Shown here piece by piece: positions 16,026 to 24,516 of a DNA stretch of 32,832 nucleotides (the first letter of the stretch is position 1; the number at the start of each line of letters is the position of its first letter). The notes beneath the pieces are model-generated. The model saw nothing but the letters and a program-made list of their open reading frames with translations, was not told the origin of the DNA and searched no databases. The position numbers were made by a program, and so were the translations under genes. This DNA comes from Bacteroidales bacterium (GTDB lineage: Bacteria > Bacteroidota > Bacteroidia > Bacteroidales > UBA932), in contig JAKSKK010000023.1 in NCBI GenBank assembly GCA_024401745.1, forward strand, positions 1-32,832. Reading direction: 5' to 3'.

Positions 16026-17461
16026 GGAAGAGCATCATTCTGATTGCGGCCGCGGCCTTGTTCGCGGCGTGCGCTCCTTCGAATGTAACCGAAGTCGAAG
16101 GGCAGGCCCCCATGTACCCCGACTACACCGACATCACCATACCCGTGAACATAGCTCCGCTGAACTTCCTCCTGGACGACGGCGCATCCCGCGTGTGCGT
16201 GACCATCGACGGAAAAACGTACAGCAACAGGCGCAGCGGCGATGCCAGATTCAGCGAGAAGGCATGGCACAGTCTGCTTGCCGGGAACGAAGGGAAAACG
16301 CTTGAAATCAAGGTCTATTCCCGCGGGAAGGACGGCTGGAAGCAGTACGCCCCCTTCACCTGGACAGTCAGTCCCGACAAGCTGGACCCCTATCTGACCT
16401 ACAGGCTTATCGAGCCCGACTATGAGGCCTACAACAACATAGTGCTGCAGCAGAGGTGCATCGAGAACTTCAGGACCGACGACTTCAGCGACAACCGCGT
16501 GATCGGCAACAAATGCATGAACTGCCATACATATTGTGGCCAGGATCCGGCAGCCAGCATGTTCTACGTGCGAGGCCCGGGCGGCGGCGCGATCCTCAAC
16601 CTTGACGGGCAGCTGCAGAAACTCAGCATCAAGGGCGAGGACATGATAAGCGGCAGCGTGTACTTCGGCTTCTCGCCGTCAAGGCGCTACATCGTGTTCT
16701 CGGCAAACAAGATCATCCCCGGCTACCACGCGCAGTCGATACGCAGGATGGAGGTTTTCGACACCAAGAGCGACCTCTATGTTGCTGACATGCAGGAGCA
16801 CAAGTTCATCCGCAGCAGCACCGTGACCGACACTGACATGCTTGAGACCTTCCCCGCCTTCTCACCCGACGGCAAGTACATCTACTACTGCAAGGCCCCG
16901 CAGATCGACACCGTTACCCTCGACAACATCGAGACGCAGAAGTACAGCCTGTGCAGAGTTGCGTTCAATGAGGAAACCGGCACCATCGGCGACACTGTCG
17001 AAACCATATACGACGCTGCAAAGGAGAACAAGTCGGTCTGCCACCCGAGGGTATCGCCCGACGGCAGGTTAATCTGCTTCTCGATCGCAGATTACGGAAC
17101 CTTCCCCTTGTGGCACAGGGAGGCTGACCTGATGATGATGGACCTTGAGACAGGCAGGCAGATTCCCATGACGGAAGCCAATTCAGACGGTTCCGAGAGC
17201 TATCACTCATGGTCAAGCAACTCACGCTGGCTGGTGTTCGCATCCAAGAGGGACGACGGCGTGTACGGAAAGCCCTACTTCTGCCATGTGGATGAAGACG
17301 GGAACTGCTCGAAATCATTCGTTCTGCCGCAAAAACATACAGAATATTACAACAATCTGCTCAGATCATTCAACGCGCCGGAGCTTGGGAAGGGCCCTCT
17401 TCCGTTCACGACCTACGACGTAAAGGAAGCCCTGGAGCAGGACGCCGTCACTTTCAATTAG
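16022..17461 (+). CDS. PD40/TolB-like propeller lipoprotein with a single CxxCH haem-type motif
   Basis: This is a 479-residue protein. A lipoprotein signal ends at Cys17 (LFAAC). Residues about 35-130 form a beta-rich domain. Residues 165-169 read CMNCH, a CxxCH motif of the kind that binds c-type haem, with a further Cys172 nearby. From about 200 the protein has repeated propeller-blade signatures of the PD40/WD40-like type: FGFSPSRRYIVFSAN, FPAFSPDGKYIYYC, HPRVSPDGRLICFS and YHSWSSNSRWLVFAS. It overlaps the DUF6057 gene by ATGA, so the two are translationally linked. Related Bacteroidota proteins have been labelled TolB-like or cytochrome c biosynthesis proteins, without clear function as far as I recall. 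One CxxCH in a secreted propeller could bind haem or could form a disulphide. The sequence alone cannot decide. Confidence 0.78.
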   Translation: MRKSIILIAAAALFAACAPSNVTEVEGQAPMYPDYTDITIPVNIAPLNFLLDDGASRVCVTIDGKTYSNRRSGDARFSEKAWHSLLAGNEGKTLEIKVYSRGKDGWKQYAPFTWTVSPDKLDPYLTYRLIEPDYEAYNNIVLQQRCIENFRTDDFSDNRVIGNKCMNCHTYCGQDPAASMFYVRGPGGGAILNLDGQLQKLSIKGEDMISGSVYFGFSPSRRYIVFSANKIIPGYHAQSIRRMEVFDTKSDLYVADMQEHKFIRSSTVTDTDMLETFPAFSPDGKYIYYCKAPQIDTVTLDNIETQKYSLCRVAFNEETGTIGDTVETIYDAAKENKSVCHPRVSPDGRLICFSIADYGTFPLWHREADLMMMDLETGRQIPMTEANSDGSESYHSWSSNSRWLVFASKRDDGVYGKPYFCHVDEDGNCSKSFVLPQKHTEYYNNLLRSFNAPELGKGPLPFTTYDVKEALEQDAVTFN

Positions 17462-17474
17462 CGCTTTCTGCGCG

Positions 17475-17500
17475 ATTTGAGGACAAAAAGTCGCAAATCA
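17475..17500 (+). repeat. Imperfect hairpin after the propeller lipoprotein gene
   Basis: GATTTG and GAC pair with GTC and CAAATC around AAAAA, with a small internal bulge. A second tiny hairpin (GCGC to GCGC, 17461-17473) precedes it. There is no T-run after it, so it may be a weak or Rho-assisted end of the upstream operon rather than a standard terminator. Confidence 0.35.
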
Positions 17501-17573
17501 CGGAGGGCTCGGAAACAAATATTCTCATTTTTGCAACGTTTTTATAGGAAACCACATCATATAATAACATCAT

Positions 17574-17589
17574 CACTGTTTTTACAGTG
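17574..17589. promoter_or_regulatory. Perfect inverted repeat in the susC2 leader, candidate operator
   Basis: CACTGT and ACAGTG are separated by TTTT, about 90 bases before the susC2 ATG. The surrounding 216-base gap is strongly AT-rich. A -7-like AATATTTG, one mismatch from TAnnTTTG, lies at 17633-17640. The repeat is at a distance suited to an activator upstream of that promoter. It could also be a small RNA hairpin. Confidence 0.4.
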
Positions 17590-17677
17590 TGCATAACCAT
17601 TTAATTAACAACATAGTTGCATTAGAACTATAATATTTGAGTATTTATTCAATATTTTTCCTAATTATCAACATTTT

Positions 17678-20600
17678 ATGAAGAAAAAACTGTTTGCTTT
17701 ATTCGCAGTTCTTTCACTTGCATTCTCAATAGGAGCAAGCGCACAGAACGTGAAGGTATCAGGCAACGTCAAGGACTCTGACGGCTATGGAGCTGTCGGT
17801 GCCGGCGTCCTGATCAAAGGTACTTCAATTGGAACAATCACTGACCTCAATGGTGATTTCACAATTGATTGCAAGAATGGTCAGACTCTCGTCATCAGCT
17901 ACCTTGGTTTCAAGGACAAGGAAGTTGTCGTGAACGGAGAGACCATCAACGTGACCCTTGAATCCGATGCAACCGCACTTGACGAGGTCGTCGTTCTCGG
18001 TTATGGCATCGCTCAGAAGAAGCAGGACCTTTCCGCATCAGTCGGTGTCATGAAGGATCCCGAGAAGATTTCAATGCGTGCCGTTCCCAGCAGTACCGCT
18101 ATGCTCCAGGGCCAGATCCCCGGTGTAACCGTACAGGAGAACAGCGGTGACCCTACTGCCGGCCATTCAATGGTCATCCGCGGCCAGGGTTCACCCTCAG
18201 GTGACGGTGTCCTCTGGATCGTCGACGGCGTTCCCGGAGCAGCCATCCCTTCAGTGGAGGAAATCGAGAGCATGGTAGTCCTCAAGGACGCCGCTTCTGC
18301 CGCTATCTATGGTGCACAGTCAGGTGCCGGTGGTGTTGTTATCGTTACAACCAAGCAGGCCAAGAGAACCAATGGCGTGCAGGTAGAGTATGACGGACAG
18401 GTCAACTTTGCTTCACCTACCAACATCATCCAGCCTCTTACCGCACAGGAACTCATTGACGTACGCCGTCAGGCTTGCATCGCTGCCGGCCAGGGTGACT
18501 TCCTTGCAGGTTACGACCAGGACTTCATCGACTACGTCAGCACCAACAGGACCAACTGGGTTGACGAGGTAACACGCGTGGCTGTAAGCCATCGTCACAA
18601 TGCTGCCATCTCCTTCGGCAACGAGTTCGCAAAGAACCGTATCTCTTTTGCCTACAATGACAAGGAGGGTACATTCCTCAACACCTTCAACAAGAACGTA
18701 AATATCAACTACAAGGGTGAATTTGACATCAACAAGTACATCAAGATCACCGAGAACCTGAACTGGAGCCATGGCCGTTCACGCGGTACAAACACCAGCA
18801 GTGAGACTTCAGGTACCCTCATTAATGCCATCTACGCTCCTTCATTCGCTCCCGCATGGGGCGAGAATGGCGAATTCTCAAGCTGGTTCCCTACGAAGTG
18901 GCAGACCGAGACCGGTCTCATGGGTGACTGCTACAACCCTCTTCGTGAGCTCCTCGGTGATGACAACTGGAATTCAAACAACAACTTCCAGACCCATACC
19001 GCACTTCAGATCCATGACATCATCCCTGGTCTCAAGTTCACAAGCCGCTATTCATACTGGCTCTCTCACAACTACTACAAGAACTTCCATTACTATCGCT
19101 ATGAGATCACCGGTCGTCAGGAGGCTTCTTCAGGCATGTCATCAAGCATGAGCGAAGGTGCTTCATACTCTACCAATTGGAAGACTGAGAACACCCTTAC
19201 CTATGACCGCACCTTCGGCAAGCACACTGTAAGTGCAATGGCTTCCACCACTGCTGACAGTGCAACAGGCCGCAGCCTCAGCATCAGCGGTACCGGTTTC
19301 GACGATGAGAGCGTAGCTCTTCAGTACATCAAGTTCGCCAACACCGTAGGAACTCCTTCCGACGGATACAATGGAAAGGATACCAACCTCGCACTCGTAG
19401 CCCGTCTCGCTTACTCATTTGACGACCGCTACTTCCTCACTGCATCTTGGCGTCGTGACTACGCAGGACGTCTTCCTTACGAGCACAACCATGGCGATTT
19501 CCCTGCATTCACAGGTGCTTGGAAGATTTCCAACGAGAAGTTCTTCGCGCCTCTCCGTGAAACCGTCGACCTCCTCAAGATCCGTGGATCATGGGGCCGC
19601 GTAGGTAACATCAACTCAATCGGCTGGAACTACTCGGCAAACAACCTCACCGTGCAGAACAACACCAGCGAGCGTCCTCAGTATGGTATTCAGAATGCCG
19701 GCACATGGGGAACCTGGATTTACAACGGCCGCGCTCTCAACAACTCCCTCACATGGGAAACCTGCGAGCAGTGGAACATCGGTCTTGACGGTGCAATGTT
19801 CAACAACCGTCTGAGCTTCGCCATCGACTACTATAACAAGCGCACCTTCAACCTCATCCAGGGTCAGACCACCGAGTGGCCCAGCTACATCGGCCTTGAC
19901 GAGGCACCTAAGGTAAACCAGGGTGAAGTTTCAAACCGCGGTATCGAGCTTGAACTCGGCTGGGCAGACAAGATCGGCGCAGACTGGAGCTACTATGTTC
20001 GCGGCAACTTCTCATACAACCACAACGAGATCATCTCTACCGGTGTCATGAACGCAGACGGCTCATGGGCAGACTGGGTAGGCGGCGGTTCATTCCGTAA
20101 TATTCCTTACTGCTATCGTTCACGCGTAGGTGGCCCTCTCAACGAGTTCTACCTCATCAAGTGCCTCGGCATGTTCCAGAGCTGGGAAGACATCTATGAC
20201 CACCAGAAGGACGGTCAGCTCATCCAGCCTGCAGCACAGCCTGGTGACCTCAAGTTCGAGGACTTCAACGGTGACGGCAAGATCGATGACGCCGACCGTC
20301 AGTTCGTAGGCGCAGCTACTCCTAACATCACCTTCGCAGTAAGCGGTGGCTTCGCATGGAAGGAGCTTTCTGTTGACTTCATGTTCCAGGGCGTTGCAGA
20401 CGCTCAGGTTTACTATCCTGGCCAGACCATGGTTTACAGCGATGCAGAAGGTAACTTCAGCCGTGCAGCCGGCATCAAGAACTCATGGGGCTACAACGGC
20501 AACACCAGCAATGCCCTTCTTCCTCGTCTTACCCGTCTTGACAGCAACGGAAACTACACCAAGCCTTCAACATTCTTCCTTGAGGATGGCTCATATCTCC

Positions 20601-20818
20601 GTCTGAAGTCTCTTACCCTTTCATACGATTTCACACGCCTTCTCCAGAAGAGCGCTCACTTCGACGCTCGTGGATCAAGGATCCAGGCTTATGCAACAGG
20701 CGAGAATCTCTTCACCCTCACCAAGTACTCCGGAATGGATCCTGAGTGCGGTGGATACGATTCGCTCAAGTACCCTGTCAACAGGACTATCTCCTTCGGT
20801 GTCAAGATCACTTACTAA
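17678..20818 (+). CDS. susC: SusC-type TonB-dependent outer-membrane glycan transporter (pair 2)
   Basis: This 1046-residue paralogue of the SusC at 9751 shares long identical runs by eye (for example VLKDAASAAIYGAQSGAGGV and GDLKFEDFNGDGKID). Signal peptide 1-22, carboxypeptidase-regulatory-like domain about 25-96 (VKVSGNVKD to VNVTLES), junction DEVVVLGYG at 102-110, plug with MLQGQIPGV and MVIRGQGS, then the barrel ending KITY. It is the first gene of a three-gene transcript with SusD2 and a surface lipoprotein, behind its own AT-rich leader, so it probably has its own promoter. Codon choice differs from the enzyme genes, with more CCT, CTT and GGT, which fits high expression. It likely imports a related but different fragment of the same glycan, or the same glycan from another side. 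Confidence 0.97.
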   Translation: MKKKLFALFAVLSLAFSIGASAQNVKVSGNVKDSDGYGAVGAGVLIKGTSIGTITDLNGDFTIDCKNGQTLVISYLGFKDKEVVVNGETINVTLESDATALDEVVVLGYGIAQKKQDLSASVGVMKDPEKISMRAVPSSTAMLQGQIPGVTVQENSGDPTAGHSMVIRGQGSPSGDGVLWIVDGVPGAAIPSVEEIESMVVLKDAASAAIYGAQSGAGGVVIVTTKQAKRTNGVQVEYDGQVNFASPTNIIQPLTAQELIDVRRQACIAAGQGDFLAGYDQDFIDYVSTNRTNWVDEVTRVAVSHRHNAAISFGNEFAKNRISFAYNDKEGTFLNTFNKNVNINYKGEFDINKYIKITENLNWSHGRSRGTNTSSETSGTLINAIYAPSFAPAWGENGEFSSWFPTKWQTETGLMGDCYNPLRELLGDDNWNSNNNFQTHTALQIHDIIPGLKFTSRYSYWLSHNYYKNFHYYRYEITGRQEASSGMSSSMSEGASYSTNWKTENTLTYDRTFGKHTVSAMASTTADSATGRSLSISGTGFDDESVALQYIKFANTVGTPSDGYNGKDTNLALVARLAYSFDDRYFLTASWRRDYAGRLPYEHNHGDFPAFTGAWKISNEKFFAPLRETVDLLKIRGSWGRVGNINSIGWNYSANNLTVQNNTSERPQYGIQNAGTWGTWIYNGRALNNSLTWETCEQWNIGLDGAMFNNRLSFAIDYYNKRTFNLIQGQTTEWPSYIGLDEAPKVNQGEVSNRGIELELGWADKIGADWSYYVRGNFSYNHNEIISTGVMNADGSWADWVGGGSFRNIPYCYRSRVGGPLNEFYLIKCLGMFQSWEDIYDHQKDGQLIQPAAQPGDLKFEDFNGDGKIDDADRQFVGAATPNITFAVSGGFAWKELSVDFMFQGVADAQVYYPGQTMVYSDAEGNFSRAAGIKNSWGYNGNTSNALLPRLTRLDSNGNYTKPSTFFLEDGSYLRLKSLTLSYDFTRLLQKSAHFDARGSRIQAYATGENLFTLTKYSGMDPECGGYDSLKYPVNRTISFGVKITY

Positions 20819-20834
20819 AAATTGAAGAAGAAAT

Positions 20835-22667
20835 ATGAAAAAGATTATATCATCTGTCCTTGTAGTATTGGCTGCAATCGCTCTGAGCTCATGCTCGGAC
20901 TTCCTCCAGCCCAAGTCAGAAGGTGCTTATTCAACTGACAACTACTTCACTTCCGACAAGCAGGCAATCGACGCTGTTGATGCATGCTTCACTCAGTTCC
21001 TTGAGGAGAACTTCCTTGGTCGTCAGATCATGTGGGAGCAGGCTGCAGCAAACGACTTTGTATGGGGCCGTACCAGATCATGGCCTGAGCTTGCCACTAT
21101 GTCATTGACCACATCATGTGGTGCACTTGACGATGTATGGACTCCTATGGTACGTACTATCGCACGCGCCAACTGGGTGGTTTCATCACTCCTGAAAGTT
21201 CAGGAAGGAAGAGACCTTACCGAAATCGAGAAAAGGTCACTCGGAGAGGCTTACTTCGCACGTGCACTCTCTCACTTCTATCTCGCATACCGCTATGGTA
21301 CCGGAGAGCAGGGCGTTCCTTTCGTTAAGTACGAGGACTTCGAGGGTGGATACAACAACGAGATCCCTACCCAGAACGCAAGCGTGAAGGATGACTACAG
21401 AATGATTATTGAGGACCTGGATGCAGCTGAGGTACTCGTTCCCAAGTGTGAGGATTATGCTGATTCAGATTTCGGCCGTGTTCACAAGGCAGCCTGCGCC
21501 GGTCTCAAGGCAAAGGTCTACACATACTGGGCATGCTGGGACAAGGAACAGTACAAGAATGTCATCACCGAGGTCAACAAGATGGAGAACGAGTACGGAC
21601 GTTCAATCAAGGGCGTCGAGTTCACCGACAACTTCACTTCAGACTACAGCAAGTGGCGCAATACCGAGTATGTTTGGGCAATTCCTTCAGAGGGTGGTCC
21701 CAAGAGCGTATATGGTGGTGTAGAGTTCCCTGGTGTCATCCTTGACAACTCACTCTATGGTCTGTTCAACTGCTGGGGCCAGTTCAAGCCTTCAAACGAC
21801 ATCTACGAAGAGATGAGCAAGGATAATCCCAACCTGGTTGACGCAGCAAAGGGCAACATCCGTCTCAAGAATTCTATCTGCGAGTATGGTGACGTCATCA
21901 GAATCTGGGGTCAGCCCGATTTCCACTTCTATTCAAACCGCGACGTCGAGGCCGGCTTCATGATCATAAAGTACGCTGAGCCTTTCTGCCATGGTGAGGG
22001 ATACTATACAGTCGATGACGTTCAGGTTAACTGGGACGAAGACACCAAGTGGTGCTACTACGCTGATGGCACTCCTCTTACAGACGCAGAGATGAACAAC
22101 AAGGTCTGGAAGGTCACTCTCGATGCTGTGACTGCAGGTTATGTCGGCGACAACGGCAACTGGCCTGTAAGCCGCATGAACTTCCCTATCCTTCGCTTTG
22201 CAGATTGTATCCTCCTCCGTGCAGAGGCATATCTTGCAACCGGAAATGCATCAGCTGCAGCTAAGGACATCAACACTATTCGTGCACGTGCAAACGTGAA
22301 GGCTCTTTCTGGAAACGCAACCTGGACGGACCTCTATCATGAGCGCCGTGTAGAGCTCGCATTCGAGCACAGCGACCATCTCTATGACTGCAAGCGCTGG
22401 GCTGTAAGCGGTGACCCTGAGATCAAGAATCTCGCTCTCGCTGAGCTCAACACACACCCGAATGCACGTCATTATGCAAACCGTTCATCTGCCGGTAGCT
22501 ATGTAAATGGAGTATTCGTTCCCAACACCGACTTCACTGTAGGCCCTTACGAGGACTATCAGGCACCCGCTCCCAAGTGGGAGGACTACAAGATTGCCTT
22601 CCCTTACAAGTCAGAGGATCTTAACAAAGCCAATGGCCTTCTCAAACAGAACAAGGGTTACAATTAA
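20835..22667 (+). CDS. susD: SusD/RagB-family surface glycan-binding lipoprotein (pair 2)
   Basis: The 610-residue lipoprotein (lipobox ending at Cys20, ALSSC, then SDFLQPKSEG) is paralogous to the SusD at 12880. Shared runs include KRSLGEAYF, QGVPFVKYEDFEGGYNNEIPTQ compared with TGVPFVKFETFEGDYDYSIPPQ, and the helix RFADCILLRAEAYLATG. It is about 60 residues longer, with insertions around 330-440 that are rich in Trp and Tyr (for example VNWDEDTKWCYYADG) and may shape a different binding face. It pairs with SusC2, 16 bases upstream. The next gene follows after 8 bases. Confidence 0.96.
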   Translation: MKKIISSVLVVLAAIALSSCSDFLQPKSEGAYSTDNYFTSDKQAIDAVDACFTQFLEENFLGRQIMWEQAAANDFVWGRTRSWPELATMSLTTSCGALDDVWTPMVRTIARANWVVSSLLKVQEGRDLTEIEKRSLGEAYFARALSHFYLAYRYGTGEQGVPFVKYEDFEGGYNNEIPTQNASVKDDYRMIIEDLDAAEVLVPKCEDYADSDFGRVHKAACAGLKAKVYTYWACWDKEQYKNVITEVNKMENEYGRSIKGVEFTDNFTSDYSKWRNTEYVWAIPSEGGPKSVYGGVEFPGVILDNSLYGLFNCWGQFKPSNDIYEEMSKDNPNLVDAAKGNIRLKNSICEYGDVIRIWGQPDFHFYSNRDVEAGFMIIKYAEPFCHGEGYYTVDDVQVNWDEDTKWCYYADGTPLTDAEMNNKVWKVTLDAVTAGYVGDNGNWPVSRMNFPILRFADCILLRAEAYLATGNASAAAKDINTIRARANVKALSGNATWTDLYHERRVELAFEHSDHLYDCKRWAVSGDPEIKNLALAELNTHPNARHYANRSSAGSYVNGVFVPNTDFTVGPYEDYQAPAPKWEDYKIAFPYKSEDLNKANGLLKQNKGYN

Positions 22668-22675
22668 TCTAACAA

Positions 22676-24409
22676 TTGAAGAAAATGAAAAAAATACTTT
22701 TCGCTATAGTAGGCGCAGCTCTTCTCTTCACCGCATGCTCCAAGGATCATCTCGAGAAGATTGAGCAGAATCCCTACAGAGCCATCATCGAGTATACCCC
22801 TCAGACCTACACAATGGAGGTTTCAGGCAACCTTACTCCTGATGCTGACTATGACTGGATTACTGTAAGCCAGAGCGGCAACACCGCAACCTTCACAGTA
22901 AGACGTAATACCAAGAATGCCATCCGTCGTGCAGAATTCACACAGTCAGGCAGTTCACAGAAGTGTATCATCAACCAGAAGCCTCATGGCCTTGATGCAA
23001 CAGCGGATGCTACCCTGGTAAGCCAGGCTGCAGGTGCTGTCAAGGTTTCTGCAATGATTTCAACAAAGTTTGCCGATGACTATGAGAGCTGGGGACTTGC
23101 ATATAGCGAGTCAGCAGACGTTGCAACTGCGAAGGAAGTTGCTCAGACCGGTTTTACCATTGGCAAGAACGAAGGTGAGGTTACAGGCCTGAAGGACGGC
23201 GTAGACTATTTTGTATGGGCATATGTAGTATCGACTGAAGGTGACAAGATCTACAGCAACATGCTGGCTATCCTTCCTCCCGTTCTTGTAAAGGCAGGCG
23301 AGGACCTTCAGGCAGCCATTAACAGCGCCAAGCCTTTCGCTACCATCATGGTTCAGGGTGGAACAACCTTCACCGCTCCCAAGGGTGGTATCCAGATGGG
23401 TGGAAGCAACGTCAACAAGAGCGTATCCGGTGGCTGGAATGCCGACTTCTCCGCACAGAGCATGGATAATCTCACAGTTCTTGACGGAAACAAGGGATAT
23501 GGCTTCTACTGTGCAAACGAGGGCAACAGCCCTATGGACGGCTATGCAAACATCTCTTACTTCGAGGTAATGAACTGCTCAGGTGATCACGGTACTGCTT
23601 TCCACTGTATCGGTGGCCCTGTCACCATCAAGAACTGCTACGTTCACGACAACGACTCTGAGAAGGGCGCTATCGGTACCAACGAAGGTGGCGCACAGAC
23701 AACCCTTACAGTTGTCAACTGTATCGTAAAGAACAATACTGCAAATGCACATGGTCCTGCATTCGGATTCGGTGAAGGCAAGTCAGATGCAGAGCCCGTT
23801 ACAGCAACTCTCGTGAACAACCTTGTCGTAGATAACGTTTCCACCAAGAAGGACGGTTACGCTTCTACATTCATCTGCTACAACCAGACCAATCTCATTG
23901 TTGTAAACAATACATTCGTTGGCAACAAGAACTGGGCAGAATACAGCGGACCTTACTCAGGTATGGTTCTCCGTGGCGATGTGGCTTCATGCTTCGTGAA
24001 CAACATCATGATCGGCAACTACACATCTCCTTGCACCAAGGAAATGGAAGCTCCCGAGTATGAGCGCCAGGAGAAGTTCCTCAACATGGGTGGCGGTGCA
24101 GGTACTCTTGCATTCAACATGCTTGAAGGCTCAATCAGTGAAAATGGCAATGTCAACGAGCATGACAACATCTTTGTTCCTACAACATTCGATGTTAGCT
24201 CAGTCCTCACCTCAGACTACAAGCCTCAGGGACAGGTTCTCGGCGCTGGTACACTCGGTGAAATCAGCTACAACAGCAAGAAGGCTGATATGAATGGCCC
24301 CTTCACTGTTAACGTGCAGACTCTCCTTGAAACCTATGGAACCGACCTCGCTGGCAATCCTCGTATCGTCAACGGTAAGGTTGACCTCGGTTGCTATCAG
24401 GCTCAGTAA
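22676..24409 (+). CDS. Surface lipoprotein with BACON domain and parallel beta-helix; probable glycan-binding protein
   Basis: The 577-residue protein occupies the SusE/F-type position after SusCD. Lipoprotein signal: LFTAC, Cys21, then SKDHLE, whose charged residues suggest surface export. Residues about 37-103 look like a BACON domain (DYDWITVSQSGNTATFTV, then CIINQKP). Residues 104-203 look like a fibronectin-type or similar beta-sandwich (SWGLAYSES, GLKDGVDYFVWAYV). Residues about 205-577 form a right-handed beta-helix with regular rungs: ISYFEVMNCSG, VTIKNCYVHDN, LTVVNCIVKNN, ATLVNNLVVDN, LIVVNNTFVGN and CFVNNIMIGN. Beta-helices can be lyases or binding modules, and I see no diagnostic catalytic set, so a binding role is preferred. 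Either ATG of MKKMKK could be the start. It is the last gene before a strong terminator. Confidence 0.82.
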   Translation: MKKMKKILFAIVGAALLFTACSKDHLEKIEQNPYRAIIEYTPQTYTMEVSGNLTPDADYDWITVSQSGNTATFTVRRNTKNAIRRAEFTQSGSSQKCIINQKPHGLDATADATLVSQAAGAVKVSAMISTKFADDYESWGLAYSESADVATAKEVAQTGFTIGKNEGEVTGLKDGVDYFVWAYVVSTEGDKIYSNMLAILPPVLVKAGEDLQAAINSAKPFATIMVQGGTTFTAPKGGIQMGGSNVNKSVSGGWNADFSAQSMDNLTVLDGNKGYGFYCANEGNSPMDGYANISYFEVMNCSGDHGTAFHCIGGPVTIKNCYVHDNDSEKGAIGTNEGGAQTTLTVVNCIVKNNTANAHGPAFGFGEGKSDAEPVTATLVNNLVVDNVSTKKDGYASTFICYNQTNLIVVNNTFVGNKNWAEYSGPYSGMVLRGDVASCFVNNIMIGNYTSPCTKEMEAPEYERQEKFLNMGGGAGTLAFNMLEGSISENGNVNEHDNIFVPTTFDVSSVLTSDYKPQGQVLGAGTLGEISYNSKKADMNGPFTVNVQTLLETYGTDLAGNPRIVNGKVDLGCYQAQ

Positions 24410-24430
24410 TCAGAGCTTATTATAAATAAT

Positions 24431-24462
24431 ACAGGGTGGCTTTACGGCCACCCTGTTTTTTT
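24431..24462 (+). terminator. Strong Rho-independent terminator of the SusC2-SusD2-lipoprotein operon
   Basis: A 10-bp perfect stem (ACAGGGTGGC at 24431-24440, GCCACCCTGT at 24447-24456, loop TTTACG) runs directly into seven T (24456-24462). It lies 21 bases after the stop codon at 24409. Confidence 0.95.
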
Positions 24463-24485
24463 ATTCTTTTCTGCGGGAATATTGC

Positions 24486-24493
24486 TATCTTTG
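24486..24493 (+). promoter_or_regulatory. -7 promoter box for the GH92/metallophosphoesterase operon
   Basis: TATCTTTG matches the Bacteroidota TAnnTTTG box and lies 23 bases before the GH92 ATG. The -33 region is poor and partly covered by the preceding terminator tail, which suggests that an activator is needed. Confidence 0.6.
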
Positions 24494-24511
24494 TATGATA
24501 TACATACAAAG
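24489..24511. promoter_or_regulatory. Perfect 9-bp inverted repeat over the GH92 transcription start; candidate operator
   Basis: The arms CTTTGTATG (24489-24497) and CATACAAAG (24503-24511) are exact reverse complements around ATATA. The repeat overlaps the -7 box, spans the expected start point and ends 5 bases before the ATG. A protein bound here would block transcription. As RNA it would form a weak AT-rich hairpin next to the start codon. The XylR-like regulator at 28914-30077 is the only regulator in the window and is a candidate binder. Confidence 0.6.
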
Positions 24512-24516
24512 CTTCA

